DNA from: DSBG01 sp049975365
Lineage (GTDB): Bacteria > Desulfobacterota > Desulfomonilia > UBA1062
Direction: 5' to 3'
Assembly: GCA_049975365.1 (NCBI GenBank)
Contig: JBNGDS010000003.1
Location: 1 to 64,000 of the forward strand
Length of the DNA: 64,000 nucleotides
The notes below the pieces were generated by a model. The model saw nothing but the letters and a program-made list of their open reading frames with translations, was not told the origin of the DNA and searched no databases. The translations under genes and the position numbers were made by a program. Position 1 is the stretch's first letter; every line of letters begins with the position of its first letter. Shown piece after piece: positions 25,909-35,629 of the stretch.

Positions 25909-25918
25909 GCCGGGAAGA

Positions 25919-26716
25919 ATGGAAAACATATCTCGACACCTTTTGTTGGCCATCGTTGCTATCCTCCTGTACGGTTGTGCTCATACCTACAGTGAAAAAG
26001 AATACACCGCCGTAGTCGATCAGCTCGGGTCCTGTACCGTTACGAAAGAAACCCTCGTTCAGGAAAACGAGGAGTTGAAAAAACAGATTGAAGATGTACG
26101 GCAGCAGTTGGATTCGGTGACGCAGAATCTGACCGGCAGCCAGAGTACCAGACAGGATCTGCTCGATAAAAACATCCAGTGTCTTGAGGAAAACAGAGCC
26201 CTTCTCATGCAGATCTCCAGGTTCAAGGCCCTGATCAAAGAGCGGAGTGAGGCCCAGTGGAGGCTGAACAAGGGGTACGAATACATGCTCGCCTTTCTGG
26301 AACGGGAACGGCTTGACGATGAGCTCTATATCATAAAGAGTGAAGACACGTTCAAGATCGTGTTGCCCCAGAGGGTCCTGTTCCCAACGCCGTCAAGTGC
26401 ATGGCTCACCCCGAAGGGATCACAGATAGTCAAGAAAATCGGTCAGGGCCTGGGCCAGTTGAAACCTGTATCCATAGAAATCGGGGGGCATACGGACAGT
26501 ACGGCCTTATCCCAGGGAATGAGCAGGGCGTATCCGACGAACTGGCACCTCGCCCAGGCACGCGCAATGTCCGTTCTCATGGTCTTCGATGAACTCGGTA
26601 TCAGCAAAGAAAAACTTTCAGCAACGTCATACGCGGATACAAAGCCGATTGCTGACACATCCTCAGAGGAAGGCCGTGCCATGAACAGGCGGGTGGAGAT
26701 AGTCATTACTCCCTGA
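25919..26716 (+). CDS. OmpA-family lipoprotein with coiled-coil stalk
   Basis: A 265-residue envelope lipoprotein. The signal peptide (RHLLLAIVAILLYGC) ends in a lipobox LYGC with the lipidated Cys at residue 20. Residues about 40-115 are charged and heptad-like (coiled coil). The C-terminal OmpA domain (about 145-265) contains EIGGHTDSTAL, NWHLAQARAMSVL and NRRVEIVI, the peptidoglycan-binding signature. It probably anchors the outer membrane to the cell wall. It is a single gene transcribed divergently from lptF and converges on the transglutaminase gene. Confidence 0.9.
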   Translation: MENISRHLLLAIVAILLYGCAHTYSEKEYTAVVDQLGSCTVTKETLVQENEELKKQIEDVRQQLDSVTQNLTGSQSTRQDLLDKNIQCLEENRALLMQISRFKALIKERSEAQWRLNKGYEYMLAFLERERLDDELYIIKSEDTFKIVLPQRVLFPTPSSAWLTPKGSQIVKKIGQGLGQLKPVSIEIGGHTDSTALSQGMSRAYPTNWHLAQARAMSVLMVFDELGISKEKLSATSYADTKPIADTSSEEGRAMNRRVEIVITP

Positions 26717-26755
26717 GTCTTTCATGGTTTTTCTGAAGCCATGTTCTGTGCGTCA

Positions 26756-28618
26756 TCATCTGCCCGAAAGTGAATGTATTCGCTCTATGAGTTCCTGCGT
26801 CCTGGAGGAAATATCGATGTCGGAATTCCCGAACCTCCAGAAAAGGTAGTCCTGAACGTAGACTCTGAACGCATCCTCCATCTCCGGCCACTGCTCGATA
26901 ATCTCCAGCAGGTGGTCTTCATGGGGCATGGTGGCATCCAAGGTGACGCCTCTGTCTGAAAAGGCTCGCATGACTTTCTGATACGGGCCGAGACGTTTCA
27001 GCCTGAAAAGAGCTCGCATGAGTAGTGCACCCAGAATCACGAACACCCCTGCAAGCCCGGCATAGGCAACAATGTCGAGTCGTGTACGCATCCCCTGTGA
27101 TGAAATGACCAGGTATTCTGCGATCTTGAGCTGGTCGTCGAGTGAGTAGTGTATGACCCACCTGATCCAGGAGAATCGGAGTGAATCAAGGAGGCTCGGT
27201 CTGTTCAGCAGTCCTGCCTGCGCCTGGGGCGTGGCATCGATCGTATGCCACGAGCCATCCCAGTATTCCACCCACGCATGGGCTGTACGCGCCCTGACGA
27301 CGAAGTAGTTCCCGCTCGGATTGTATTCATTCACCAGAAATCCGGTGACAACGCGTGCAGGAATCCCGCATCCACGGATCATGGTCGCCAGGGAAGAGGC
27401 GAAGTGTTCACAGCTCCCCCTCTTCCCCCTGAACACGAACCAGGATATTGGCGATATCCCCTCCGGGATGCTCACTCCTTTCAGGCTGTACTCGTAGGTT
27501 CCTCGAAGGAATCTCGCGATCCGTTCCACACGGGCTTTCGTTGTTCCCTGCCCCGCAATTCTTTCCCCAAAGAGTGCGACCTCTTTGAGTTCCTCAGGGA
27601 TCGTGACGGGCTGATTCCATGCGCTGGTGAGGGTGCGTGTGACCCAGACATCATACACGGGAGGAGGATCTTTCCTCCAGTAGACGTTCGATCCCCGCCT
27701 GCTGACGCTGTCAGGAGAGATGGATACGAGACCATAGGGGAAAAAGACATTTCTCGCGTCGAGCCCTGTGGGATAGATGGTAATGTGATCGGTGTATGTT
27801 CGGATATAGCCGAAGGCTGTGCCCTTTGGCGCAGATTCACCATGGTACGGGGAAAATCCCTGACCGGAGAGGTCATCCAGCCGAGCCCCTGAAAGATAGA
27901 TTGCATCCGGAACACTTCCTGAATTCCAGACAAGTCTCATCACAATGCGGTCATTTTCCACAAGATCCGATGATCTCGACAGGTTTACCTCCTCGGAGAA
28001 TCCAACCGTGCTTTGCTGAACGAGAGATGCTTTGATGAGTGACGAAGATGGTCGGGGGATGAGATAAAACAGCAGGCATGTCACTGCAATGATCGAAGAC
28101 CACACCAGAACCCAGTGGAGAGGGTTCTGCCTGGAGATATGGTCGACACCCTCGAAGTCATTCTCGTCGAGATGGGCAAGCACGATGGGTATCAAACAGA
28201 CCATGAGGCCGAGACCAATGAGAAACAATGGGCTCGTAGTGAGTATTGTTGCAAAGATGCACTGGGAAAAAGCGATCACCACGATCTGGTAGATTTCTCT
28301 GCCTGTCTTGGGCAGGATAAGCCTGGTCAGCGCGAGTATCACGATCATATCCCGCAGTGCCGGTATGATGCCGACCCTGCCCTGAAGGATGATCCTCCCG
28401 ATCTCGAGGGAAAATACCCCGAACACAGCGATGATAAACAGCGATTTTGGAAGCGGGGATCTGAAATACATCCACCTCCATATGATCACGTGAACAAGCG
28501 TGAGCAGGATGAATACGGGCGCACTGAGGAGTTCAGCGAGGTACAGACACAGCATCCCGCACAGCGAAAGCAGGGTGACAACAACGGAGGAATCAGAGGT
28601 AGACGATGTCCTGACCAT
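26756..28618 (-). CDS. Transglutaminase-like membrane protein (TgpA type)
   Basis: A 620-residue membrane protein. About six N-terminal helices (DUF3488 part) come first, then a large extracytoplasmic transglutaminase-like domain with the Cys of RGSCEHFASSLATMIR, the His of TAHAWVEYWDGSWH and the Asp of TIDATPQ. A last helix (YAGLAGVFVILGALLM) and a DUF4129-like tail complete it. It belongs to the MoxR-DUF58-TgpA system; the substrate is unknown. ATG 28618 overlaps the DUF58 gene by about 26 bp and is preferred over the longer GTG start at 28657. Confidence 0.9.
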   Translation of the reverse strand: MVRTSSTSDSSVVVTLLSLCGMLCLYLAELLSAPVFILLTLVHVIIWRWMYFRSPLPKSLFIIAVFGVFSLEIGRIILQGRVGIIPALRDMIVILALTRLILPKTGREIYQIVVIAFSQCIFATILTTSPLFLIGLGLMVCLIPIVLAHLDENDFEGVDHISRQNPLHWVLVWSSIIAVTCLLFYLIPRPSSSLIKASLVQQSTVGFSEEVNLSRSSDLVENDRIVMRLVWNSGSVPDAIYLSGARLDDLSGQGFSPYHGESAPKGTAFGYIRTYTDHITIYPTGLDARNVFFPYGLVSISPDSVSRRGSNVYWRKDPPPVYDVWVTRTLTSAWNQPVTIPEELKEVALFGERIAGQGTTKARVERIARFLRGTYEYSLKGVSIPEGISPISWFVFRGKRGSCEHFASSLATMIRGCGIPARVVTGFLVNEYNPSGNYFVVRARTAHAWVEYWDGSWHTIDATPQAQAGLLNRPSLLDSLRFSWIRWVIHYSLDDQLKIAEYLVISSQGMRTRLDIVAYAGLAGVFVILGALLMRALFRLKRLGPYQKVMRAFSDRGVTLDATMPHEDHLLEIIEQWPEMEDAFRVYVQDYLFWRFGNSDIDISSRTQELIERIHSLSGR

Positions 28619-29531
28619 TATGCTGAACCCCTTCAGTATACGGCTTGCTGAGTTCACTGCAGTCAGCGAGGTGTTTCATGATTTCGATCTTATGTGATCT
28701 CCCCGTGGCCATGCCGCTGAAGTAGGAATTCATGATCAGCCCGAAGGGTTGAGTTGTTCTCGAGAGTTCCTGGACGAGGAAGGTCGCTCTGCCGAGTTTC
28801 TGTTCCAGATCCTGCCCCGGCAGAAGCACGACGAGGGTGCTGGACCCCGATCCCCCCTCTGCAACACGCGAGACCAGGCCGAGATGTTGTTTTTTCCAGA
28901 CAATGCTCGAAAGCGGGTCCCCGGGATAATAGGATCTCACATGAGAGATGCTGTCCTGTTCTTTTCCAGAACCACTCCCTGCCCTGCCCGAGTTGAAGGG
29001 AGGAATGCACGCAATGGGCTCGGGAAACACGACTGCACACCCTTCAAGATCAAAGGTTATGGACTTTCTGAACAGACTGTAGGGGAATGTAGTGCTGATA
29101 ACAACCCGACCCAATTCAATCGTTCCCCTGTGAGGGAAGACAACATCCGTGTCAACCATCTCGAGGGAACTCTTCCCCAATCGTGGTATCTTGATTTTCT
29201 TGAAATCAGAGAGGATAAGCCTGCTCGAGGGATTTCTCATGTTCCTGATCGCATATCCGACCCGTACGGGAATCCGTGCATAGATCTCTGCCGGCATGAT
29301 CCGCTCAATCTCAAGGTGTCTCAGGTTCCGCTCAGACTGGATGCCTGATACGATCATGAAGGAAAGCATGCATGCAAGAATCAGAAACAGCAGATTGTTC
29401 CCGGTAAGCATTGCTGAAAGAATGATGCCGAACAGGAACACAAAAAACAGCCTGCCTGATTTTGTGAGATGAAATCCACGTGGTGGTTTCAGGTATCTAT
29501 ACAGGGATTTCAATTTCACCAAGAATGTCAT
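28593..29531 (-). CDS. DUF58 protein of the MoxR system
   Basis: A 312-residue protein with two closely spaced N-terminal membrane segments (RLFFVFLFGIILSAML, NNLLFLILACMLSFMIV). A beta-rich region and the DUF58 signature (ISHVRSYYPGDPLSSIVWKK) follow. In this family the C-terminal half is related to von Willebrand A domains and acts with a MoxR ATPase. A frame continues upstream to 29645 inside moxR, but the ATG at 29531 gives the expected membrane-anchored start. Start confidence is moderate because no clear ribosome site is present. Confidence 0.87.
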   Translation of the reverse strand: MTFLVKLKSLYRYLKPPRGFHLTKSGRLFFVFLFGIILSAMLTGNNLLFLILACMLSFMIVSGIQSERNLRHLEIERIMPAEIYARIPVRVGYAIRNMRNPSSRLILSDFKKIKIPRLGKSSLEMVDTDVVFPHRGTIELGRVVISTTFPYSLFRKSITFDLEGCAVVFPEPIACIPPFNSGRAGSGSGKEQDSISHVRSYYPGDPLSSIVWKKQHLGLVSRVAEGGSGSSTLVVLLPGQDLEQKLGRATFLVQELSRTTQPFGLIMNSYFSGMATGRSHKIEIMKHLADCSELSKPYTEGVQHNGQDIVYL

Positions 29532-30408
29532 CGACGATGCCGTTCGCGGTTCCCTGCCGCATGATGATCCGGTGTGAAAGGACCAGGGGACAGATGTTCC
29601 TGACATCCCCCGGGGTAACGAAATCTCTCCCATGAATGAACGCATACGCCTGGGAGGCCCTCTTCAAGGCGAGACCTCCTCGAGGTGACACCCCGAGCTC
29701 TATCTGCGGATGCGCCCTGGTTGAACGGACGATTGTGGTGATATAGGCGAGAATGTCTCGGTGAACAGTGACAGCGTCCACCCGGGAAAGGAGGGCGAGG
29801 ATCTCGTCATGGTCGATGACAGGACGCAGATTCAGTGCATCTGTGTGATCGATGTCCTTCACGAGTATCTCGGATTCTTTCTCAACACTGGGGTATCCCA
29901 CAACCATCTTGATGAGAAACCTGTCCAACTGGCTTTCGGGAAGGGGGAAGGTACCGGCCACCTCAACGGGATTCTGTGTCGCAATGACCATGAATGGATT
30001 CGGGAGTTCATACGAGATCCCATCAATAGTGACCTGAGATTCCTCCATAGCCTCGAGCAGCGCGGACTGGGTCTTGGGTGATGTCCTGTTGATCTCGTCT
30101 GCAAGGACGATGCTTGCAAAGATCGGCCCCTTTATCAGCTCAAGCGAAGCCGAACCGCTCCGGAGAGCATGAAACCCTGTGACATCGGAGGGCAGGAGGT
30201 CATTGGTGAATTGTATGCGCTTGAAGCTCAGGTTCAGAAGTTTCGCCAGTGCAAGGGCGATGAGGGTCTTCCCCACACCGGGCACTCCTTCGAGAAGAAC
30301 GTGCCCCCCGGCAAAGAAACCGCAGAGAAGCGATTTCACCACGTGATCCTGGCCAAGGAAGACTTCCTGCATGTGCCTGATGATGTTCTCGATACGATCA
30401 TGAACCAT
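29497..30408 (-). CDS. MoxR-type AAA+ ATPase
   Basis: A 303-residue AAA+ chaperone. Walker A is LLEGVPGVGKT, Walker B IVLADEINRTSPK, sensor 1 VIATQNPVE, with an arginine-finger segment LPESQLDRFLIK and the C-terminal lid (SPRGGLALKRASQAYAF). MoxR ATPases remodel or insert cofactors into VWA-type partners, here the DUF58 and transglutaminase proteins directly downstream. ATG 30408 has an AAGGTGAGAG ribosome site. The frame extends upstream to 30471, but those residues are unlike the family. It is divergent from the hybrid kinase at 30538. Confidence 0.93.
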   Translation of the reverse strand: MVHDRIENIIRHMQEVFLGQDHVVKSLLCGFFAGGHVLLEGVPGVGKTLIALALAKLLNLSFKRIQFTNDLLPSDVTGFHALRSGSASLELIKGPIFASIVLADEINRTSPKTQSALLEAMEESQVTIDGISYELPNPFMVIATQNPVEVAGTFPLPESQLDRFLIKMVVGYPSVEKESEILVKDIDHTDALNLRPVIDHDEILALLSRVDAVTVHRDILAYITTIVRSTRAHPQIELGVSPRGGLALKRASQAYAFIHGRDFVTPGDVRNICPLVLSHRIIMRQGTANGIVDDILGEIEIPV

Positions 30409-30537
30409 CACTCTCACCTTTTCGACACACTTCGTTAGAATGTGAGCCCGAAACGTATTATCACAGGGCACCAGTATTTGAAATATTAAGTTTTCCCCTC
30501 ATATTCCCGATACCTTACGTCAGCAGGCGACATTTGT

Positions 30538-32790
30538 ATGAAAATGAAAAACAGACAGGTTCTTGAAGACATGAAGGAGGGATATTACGAGACTGATCTC
30601 TCCGGTACCCTGACCTATGTGAATGACACCGTATGCAAGATTGCCCAGGTTCCGAAGGAAGAGCTTATCGGGCTGAAATTCACGGAGTACACCACCGAAA
30701 AAACAGCATCTCGGGTGTATAAAACCTTTCACAAGGTGTTTACCACCGGTATACCCCAGAAGATCGAGTACGAGATCTTCTTCAAGGACAAATCTGCGCA
30801 CGTGATCGAGAATTCAGTGACCCTCCTCAAGGATGAGTCAGGAAATCCAACCGGATTCTGCGGAATTGTCACAGACATCACGAAACGCAAAAAGCTCGAA
30901 GAACAGCTCAGGGAAAACAGGGAGCGGTTCGAGGCACTGTTTGAGAACGCGAACGAGATGATCATCACGACTGATGAATATGGGTATATCAAGCGTCTCA
31001 ACAAAAAGGTCGAAGAGATATCCGGATATACGAGGGATGAACTCATCGGTCAGAGTATCCTCATCATTGCTCACCCTGACGACCGGTCCACCTACATAGA
31101 ATTCTGGAAAAATATCCTCCAGGGACACACGCCAAGACTCGAGCTCAAGGCGGTCACAAAGGATGAGATGACCGGGTATCTTCTCGCCAGCGGCAGCGCT
31201 ATCTGGAAAAACGGGAAGATCGTTGAAGTCCAGTATAATGCGCAGGAGATTTCAGAGCTCAAGCTCGCGCAACAGACCATAGAAGACCTCAAGAACCACC
31301 TTTCCAGTATCTTTGAGTCGAGCCCCAACCTCATCATCTGTCTGGACAGTCAGGGCAGAGTTGTCATGGCGAACCCCATAACTGAGAGGATTTTTCACAC
31401 CCCGATATCGTTGATCATCGGCCAGAGCCTCTCTTGCCTCAGCCCCCAGATGACGTTCTACGAGCAGGTGATCAAGGGGGTGCAGGAAGATCATGTACCG
31501 CAGTTCTTCCACGAGCAGAGCCTGTCGGAGAATTCACACCAGGTCTTCGACATCAGTGTCTATCCCCTCATGAATCCTTCTCACGGTGGTGTGGTGTTCA
31601 CTGCAGTGGATATCACCGAGAAGAGACATATGGAACTCCAGCTGATCCATGCACAGAAGATGGAAACCATCGGAGAACTCGCTGGGGGTGTTGCCCACGA
31701 TTTCAACAACATCCTGACCGGGATCTCGGGAAACATTTCCATGCTGAAGTACACGACCGACAAGGAGAAGCAGGAGCGCTATATTCAGACACTCGAAAAC
31801 ATCACTGACAGGGCCCGAGATCTCATCCAGCAGATGCTCGTGTTCACAAAGAGGCACGAAGGAAGGCCTGCCCACATATCAATTCAGCAGGTCATCACGG
31901 AAGTCATGGACATGGCCTCCAAATCAATCCCGAAACACATACAGCTGGAGTTCAGCGGGAACAGCAGGGATTACACCGTGTTCATGGACCATACACAACT
32001 CACCCAGGTGATCCTGAACCTTGTGGTGAATGCCAAGGACGCCATCGGAAACAACCAGAATGGGAAGATATCCATCGTCACAAGCCCTATCGTCGTGGAC
32101 AAGGATTCCAAGCGTCAGTATCTTCTCGAAACCATGGGCACGTATGTCAGGATAGACGTACACGATAACGGCTGCGGCATGAAAGAAGATATCCTGCCGA
32201 AGATTTTCGATCCTTTCTTCACCACAAAACAAAAAGGGACGGAAAAAGGCACGGGCCTCGGTCTCTCCATTGCTTACAATATCGTGAAACATGCCGGCGG
32301 CAGCATCCAGGTACAGTCAGAGGAAGGCACGGGCACCACGTTTAGCGTACTGCTCCCCATATCCCGGCATAAGGAACACGTCCAGCATTCAGAAGTCAGG
32401 AGTCTCAATGGTGCTCCGAAATCCAAAGCCAACATTCTGATCGTGGATGACGAAGATATGCTCAGGGATATCGGAAAGGAGATGCTCAACCTGCTCGGTC
32501 ATTCGGTCGAGACCGCATCCAACGGGAACGAGTGTCTTGACATGCTCTCTGAGGACCCGAAGAAATTCGACCTGATCATCCTCGATATGATCATGCCGGG
32601 TCTCGATGGGTACCACACGCTCGTGGAATTGCAGAAACGGAACATAGAGACGAAGGTGATCGTGTCTTCGGGCTTTTCTTTTGAGCACGAACAGAATGAT
32701 CTTGTCACCAACCCCCTCATCGTTGCAAAACTCAACAAACCATTCAACCTCAAAGAACTCTCCGATGTCCTGGAAAATGTCCTTCCATGA
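30538..32790 (+). CDS. Triple-PAS hybrid histidine kinase with C-terminal receiver
   Basis: A 750-residue cytoplasmic hybrid sensor. Three PAS domains (about residues 5-115, 125-240 and 255-365) precede a kinase core with phospho-acceptor in GELAGGVAHDFNNIL. The ATPase motifs are NLVVNAKDAI, DNGCGMK and GTEKGTGLGLS. A linker leads to a C-terminal receiver (about 630-750) with acidic pair VDDED, phospho-Asp in LILDMIMPG and Lys in LNKPFN. The core is of the NtrB-like HWE-free type common in this group. It is divergent from moxR, with no transmembrane sensor. The downstream kinase is a paralogue of similar design. Confidence 0.93.
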   Translation: MKMKNRQVLEDMKEGYYETDLSGTLTYVNDTVCKIAQVPKEELIGLKFTEYTTEKTASRVYKTFHKVFTTGIPQKIEYEIFFKDKSAHVIENSVTLLKDESGNPTGFCGIVTDITKRKKLEEQLRENRERFEALFENANEMIITTDEYGYIKRLNKKVEEISGYTRDELIGQSILIIAHPDDRSTYIEFWKNILQGHTPRLELKAVTKDEMTGYLLASGSAIWKNGKIVEVQYNAQEISELKLAQQTIEDLKNHLSSIFESSPNLIICLDSQGRVVMANPITERIFHTPISLIIGQSLSCLSPQMTFYEQVIKGVQEDHVPQFFHEQSLSENSHQVFDISVYPLMNPSHGGVVFTAVDITEKRHMELQLIHAQKMETIGELAGGVAHDFNNILTGISGNISMLKYTTDKEKQERYIQTLENITDRARDLIQQMLVFTKRHEGRPAHISIQQVITEVMDMASKSIPKHIQLEFSGNSRDYTVFMDHTQLTQVILNLVVNAKDAIGNNQNGKISIVTSPIVVDKDSKRQYLLETMGTYVRIDVHDNGCGMKEDILPKIFDPFFTTKQKGTEKGTGLGLSIAYNIVKHAGGSIQVQSEEGTGTTFSVLLPISRHKEHVQHSEVRSLNGAPKSKANILIVDDEDMLRDIGKEMLNLLGHSVETASNGNECLDMLSEDPKKFDLIILDMIMPGLDGYHTLVELQKRNIETKVIVSSGFSFEHEQNDLVTNPLIVAKLNKPFNLKELSDVLENVLP

Positions 32791-32931
32791 CCCTCACTCC
32801 ATGGACGATTCCCTGTGTGCGTTCACGTGGTCTCCATCCCCGTCCTTCATTCATCTTTGCGGTTCATCGTGCCGATATGAAGTGAGGGAATGTCGTGCTC
32901 GGGCAGGCATGTCTTGGGGGAGGAAGATTTC

Positions 32932-34863
32932 ATGATCAATACACAAAGCCTTCAGACGATCCTCACGAAACCTGAGAGCGAGATATCAGGAATATTCGAC
33001 TGTCCGGGTATCTGTGCATATCTGAAGGATCGGGATCTCAATTACCTGTGGGCCAATCCGTCTCATGTGGAGTCCCTCGGGGCAGAATCCATCGATCAAA
33101 TCCTCAACCGCCGAGATTCCCAGATTGTATGTGATGAGAGTGCCCGTGAACGTGAAGAACACGATGCCGTCGTTCTTGAAGAAAAAAGGGCAATACATGG
33201 CATCCTGGAGGGTATACTCCACAACGGACCACGCAAACGGTGGTATCTTGCGTCACGATCGCCCGTGTTCAGCGGGGAGTCTGTGGACGGAGTATATGGA
33301 TGGCTGATCGATGTCACCTCAATGGTGAGCAGACAGGAGGCCCTCGGCAGAGAGAAGGCATTTTTCCAGGAGCTGTTCGAGAATGCATCAGTCATGTCAG
33401 CGATCACGGATGCACACGGGTATATCACCTGGATCAACAAAAAGGCTCTCGAGATGTTTTCCGGGGAACGCTACACTCCTGAAGACTTCATCGGGAAAAA
33501 TATCCTTGAATTCGTTCACAAGGATGATCAGGAAAAGGTCATCCACCTCTGGAAGAAGAGTACATCAGAAAAGAAGGAAGTGAACTACGATATTCGCATG
33601 GTGACAGGTGAGCGACGTATCCTGTACGTTCTCATCAGCGGGAAGCCTATTATCGTAGATGGAGATGTTGTCTCTTTCCACTACCAGGCTATAGACATGA
33701 TCAACCAGAAGGTTCAGGAGCAGAACCTTCTTCAGAACGCAAGCATGGAAACCCTCGGCCAGCTCGCTGGTGGGTTTGCCCATGATTTTAACAATCTGCT
33801 CACTGTGATCAACGGATATGCTGAAATTCTCAGGGCATCTCTCGATGAAAAACACCCCTTCTTCAACAAGGTGAACCAGATCTGTCAGGCTGGAACACAG
33901 GCATCCGTCCTTACCCAGAAGATCCTTGATTTTAGTAAAAAGCAGAAATCAGAATCCAGCCCATTGAATATCAATGAAGAATTGAACAACCAAGAGACGA
34001 TACTCAGGCATCTGAGCGGAGAGAATATCCAGATTACCTTTACACGATGCCTTGAAGATGCACTGGTGAAGATCGACCCTGGCAAATTCGACAGCATCCT
34101 CCTGAATCTCGTTGTCAACGCACGTGATGCTATGCCGGCTGGAGGTGAAATTACCATATCCTCGGAACTTGTTTTTATCAATCCAACGAATGCCCACAGC
34201 TACCCCTCTGTTTCCCCAGGGAGATATGTGCTTCTGCGCGTGCATGACACTGGTGAAGGTATGGGACAGGATGTGACCGAGAAGGTATTCGATCCATTCT
34301 ATTCAACCCGCGGAACAGGAAGAGGAATCGGTCTATGGACGGTAAAGAGTATCGTTAAAGGCTGTGGAGGTGCCATATCCGTTGATAGTTCGCCGGGGAA
34401 CGGATCGACATTCAGCATCGTCCTGCCTGTGGCTGTCACGGAAGAAAAAAAGGATGTCAAAAAAAGACAGGCCGACACACAGGTCGTGAAAAAACCCGAA
34501 GAGTCCAAGACCATACTCGTGGTGGAGGATGATGACACGGTACGTGATCTGGTCAGCGAGATACTCAAGCAGGAGGGACATTCAATCCTTACGGCGCGTA
34601 ACGGTGGGGATGCTCTCCAACTGGCACGGCAACACGATGGGCAGATAGATCTTCTGATCACGGATATGGTCATGCGCAGAATCGATGGGAAGATGCTCTC
34701 CAGAAAAGTACACTCAATCTGGCCCCATATCAAGGTGATGTACATGTCAGGGTATGGGGAAGATATCATAGGGGCATCTGAGAAAGAGGCGATTCATTTC
34801 CTGCCAAAACCATTTCTCCCTGCTGAACTCATCAGTACAGTCAGAACTGTTCTCCAGGGATAG
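32932..34863 (+). CDS. Double-PAS hybrid histidine kinase with C-terminal receiver
   Basis: A 643-residue hybrid sensor. ATG 32932 has GGGGGAGGAAG just upstream and is preferred over 32890. The N-terminal PAS (GIFDCPGICAYLKDRDLNYLWANPSH) is followed by a second PAS (ELFENASVMSAITDAHGYITWINKKA). The kinase core has GQLAGGFAHDFNNLL, NLVVNARDAM, DTGEGMG and GTGRGIGLWTVK. The receiver shows VVEDDDTV, LLITDMVMRRIDG and LPKPFLP. It probably arose by duplication with the kinase 140 nt upstream. A phosphorelay to the lone receiver at 36604 is possible, but the two genes are separated by nfi and nrdG. Confidence 0.93.
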   Translation: MINTQSLQTILTKPESEISGIFDCPGICAYLKDRDLNYLWANPSHVESLGAESIDQILNRRDSQIVCDESAREREEHDAVVLEEKRAIHGILEGILHNGPRKRWYLASRSPVFSGESVDGVYGWLIDVTSMVSRQEALGREKAFFQELFENASVMSAITDAHGYITWINKKALEMFSGERYTPEDFIGKNILEFVHKDDQEKVIHLWKKSTSEKKEVNYDIRMVTGERRILYVLISGKPIIVDGDVVSFHYQAIDMINQKVQEQNLLQNASMETLGQLAGGFAHDFNNLLTVINGYAEILRASLDEKHPFFNKVNQICQAGTQASVLTQKILDFSKKQKSESSPLNINEELNNQETILRHLSGENIQITFTRCLEDALVKIDPGKFDSILLNLVVNARDAMPAGGEITISSELVFINPTNAHSYPSVSPGRYVLLRVHDTGEGMGQDVTEKVFDPFYSTRGTGRGIGLWTVKSIVKGCGGAISVDSSPGNGSTFSIVLPVAVTEEKKDVKKRQADTQVVKKPEESKTILVVEDDDTVRDLVSEILKQEGHSILTARNGGDALQLARQHDGQIDLLITDMVMRRIDGKMLSRKVHSIWPHIKVMYMSGYGEDIIGASEKEAIHFLPKPFLPAELISTVRTVLQG

Positions 34864-34936
34864 GCCCGGGAACACCTTTGTCTTGCACCCGTTCAAGGAT
34901 AGTCGTAGGGTATTCGTGCATCCAACAAAGGACCGC

Positions 34937-35629
34937 ATGAGTGTTGCCATGAGTACACAGAAGAGACTGCATTCATGGGAAATCTCGCCTCTGGAGGCAT
35001 ATGCCCTACAACTGAGACTGAGAAACCTCGTAACCATTTCGGACACTCTTGGCGATATCTCACACGTGGCAGGTGTTGATGTGAGCTATGGAGTAGACTC
35101 AGAGATTGCCTGCTGCGCAATCTCGGTCTTCTCCTACCCCGAGATGGAGTGTATCTGCTCAGCCTCCTCCCGTGGTCGTGTTGGATTTCCATACATCCCC
35201 GGTCTCCTCGCTTTTCGGGAGGGCCCGTTGATCGAGCAGGCATATGAACAGCTCGACATGAGCCCCGACATTTTCCTGTTCGATGGCCATGGCATTTGCC
35301 ACCCAATGGGACTTGGAATAGCCTCCCACCTTGGCATCTATCTCGGCATAGCAACCATCGGGTGTGCGAAAACCCCATTCGTGGGAACGTACCAGGATGT
35401 GTTGCCCGAGAAAGGCAGCACGAGCAAGATTACCCATGAAGGGAGGCATGTCGGGTATGCACTGAGAACCCGCACCAATGTACAACCTGTGTTCGTTTCC
35501 CCTGGACACCACATTTCTCTGGAACGGAGCGTACATATCTGTCTTTCCTGCACAGGGTCTTTCAGGATTCCGGAACCCCTGCGCCATGCTCATTCCCAGG
35601 GCAGCAGAATTCTCGCAGGCTCCACCTAA
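34937..35629 (+). CDS. nfi: Endonuclease V
   Basis: A 230-residue deoxyinosine 3' endonuclease, which nicks DNA one phosphodiester 3' of deaminated adenine. The first catalytic Asp lies in VAGVDVSYG, a Tyr wedge region in RVGFPYIPGLLAFREGP, the second catalytic Asp in FLFDGHGICHPMGLGIASHLG, and the C-terminal RTRTNVQPVFVSPGH completes the signature. ATG 34937 has AAAGGA upstream. The frame continues 18 codons further upstream, which I discount. The stop overlaps the stop of nrdG on the other strand by 4 nt. Confidence 0.92.
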   Translation: MSVAMSTQKRLHSWEISPLEAYALQLRLRNLVTISDTLGDISHVAGVDVSYGVDSEIACCAISVFSYPEMECICSASSRGRVGFPYIPGLLAFREGPLIEQAYEQLDMSPDIFLFDGHGICHPMGLGIASHLGIYLGIATIGCAKTPFVGTYQDVLPEKGSTSKITHEGRHVGYALRTRTNVQPVFVSPGHHISLERSVHICLSCTGSFRIPEPLRHAHSQGSRILAGST

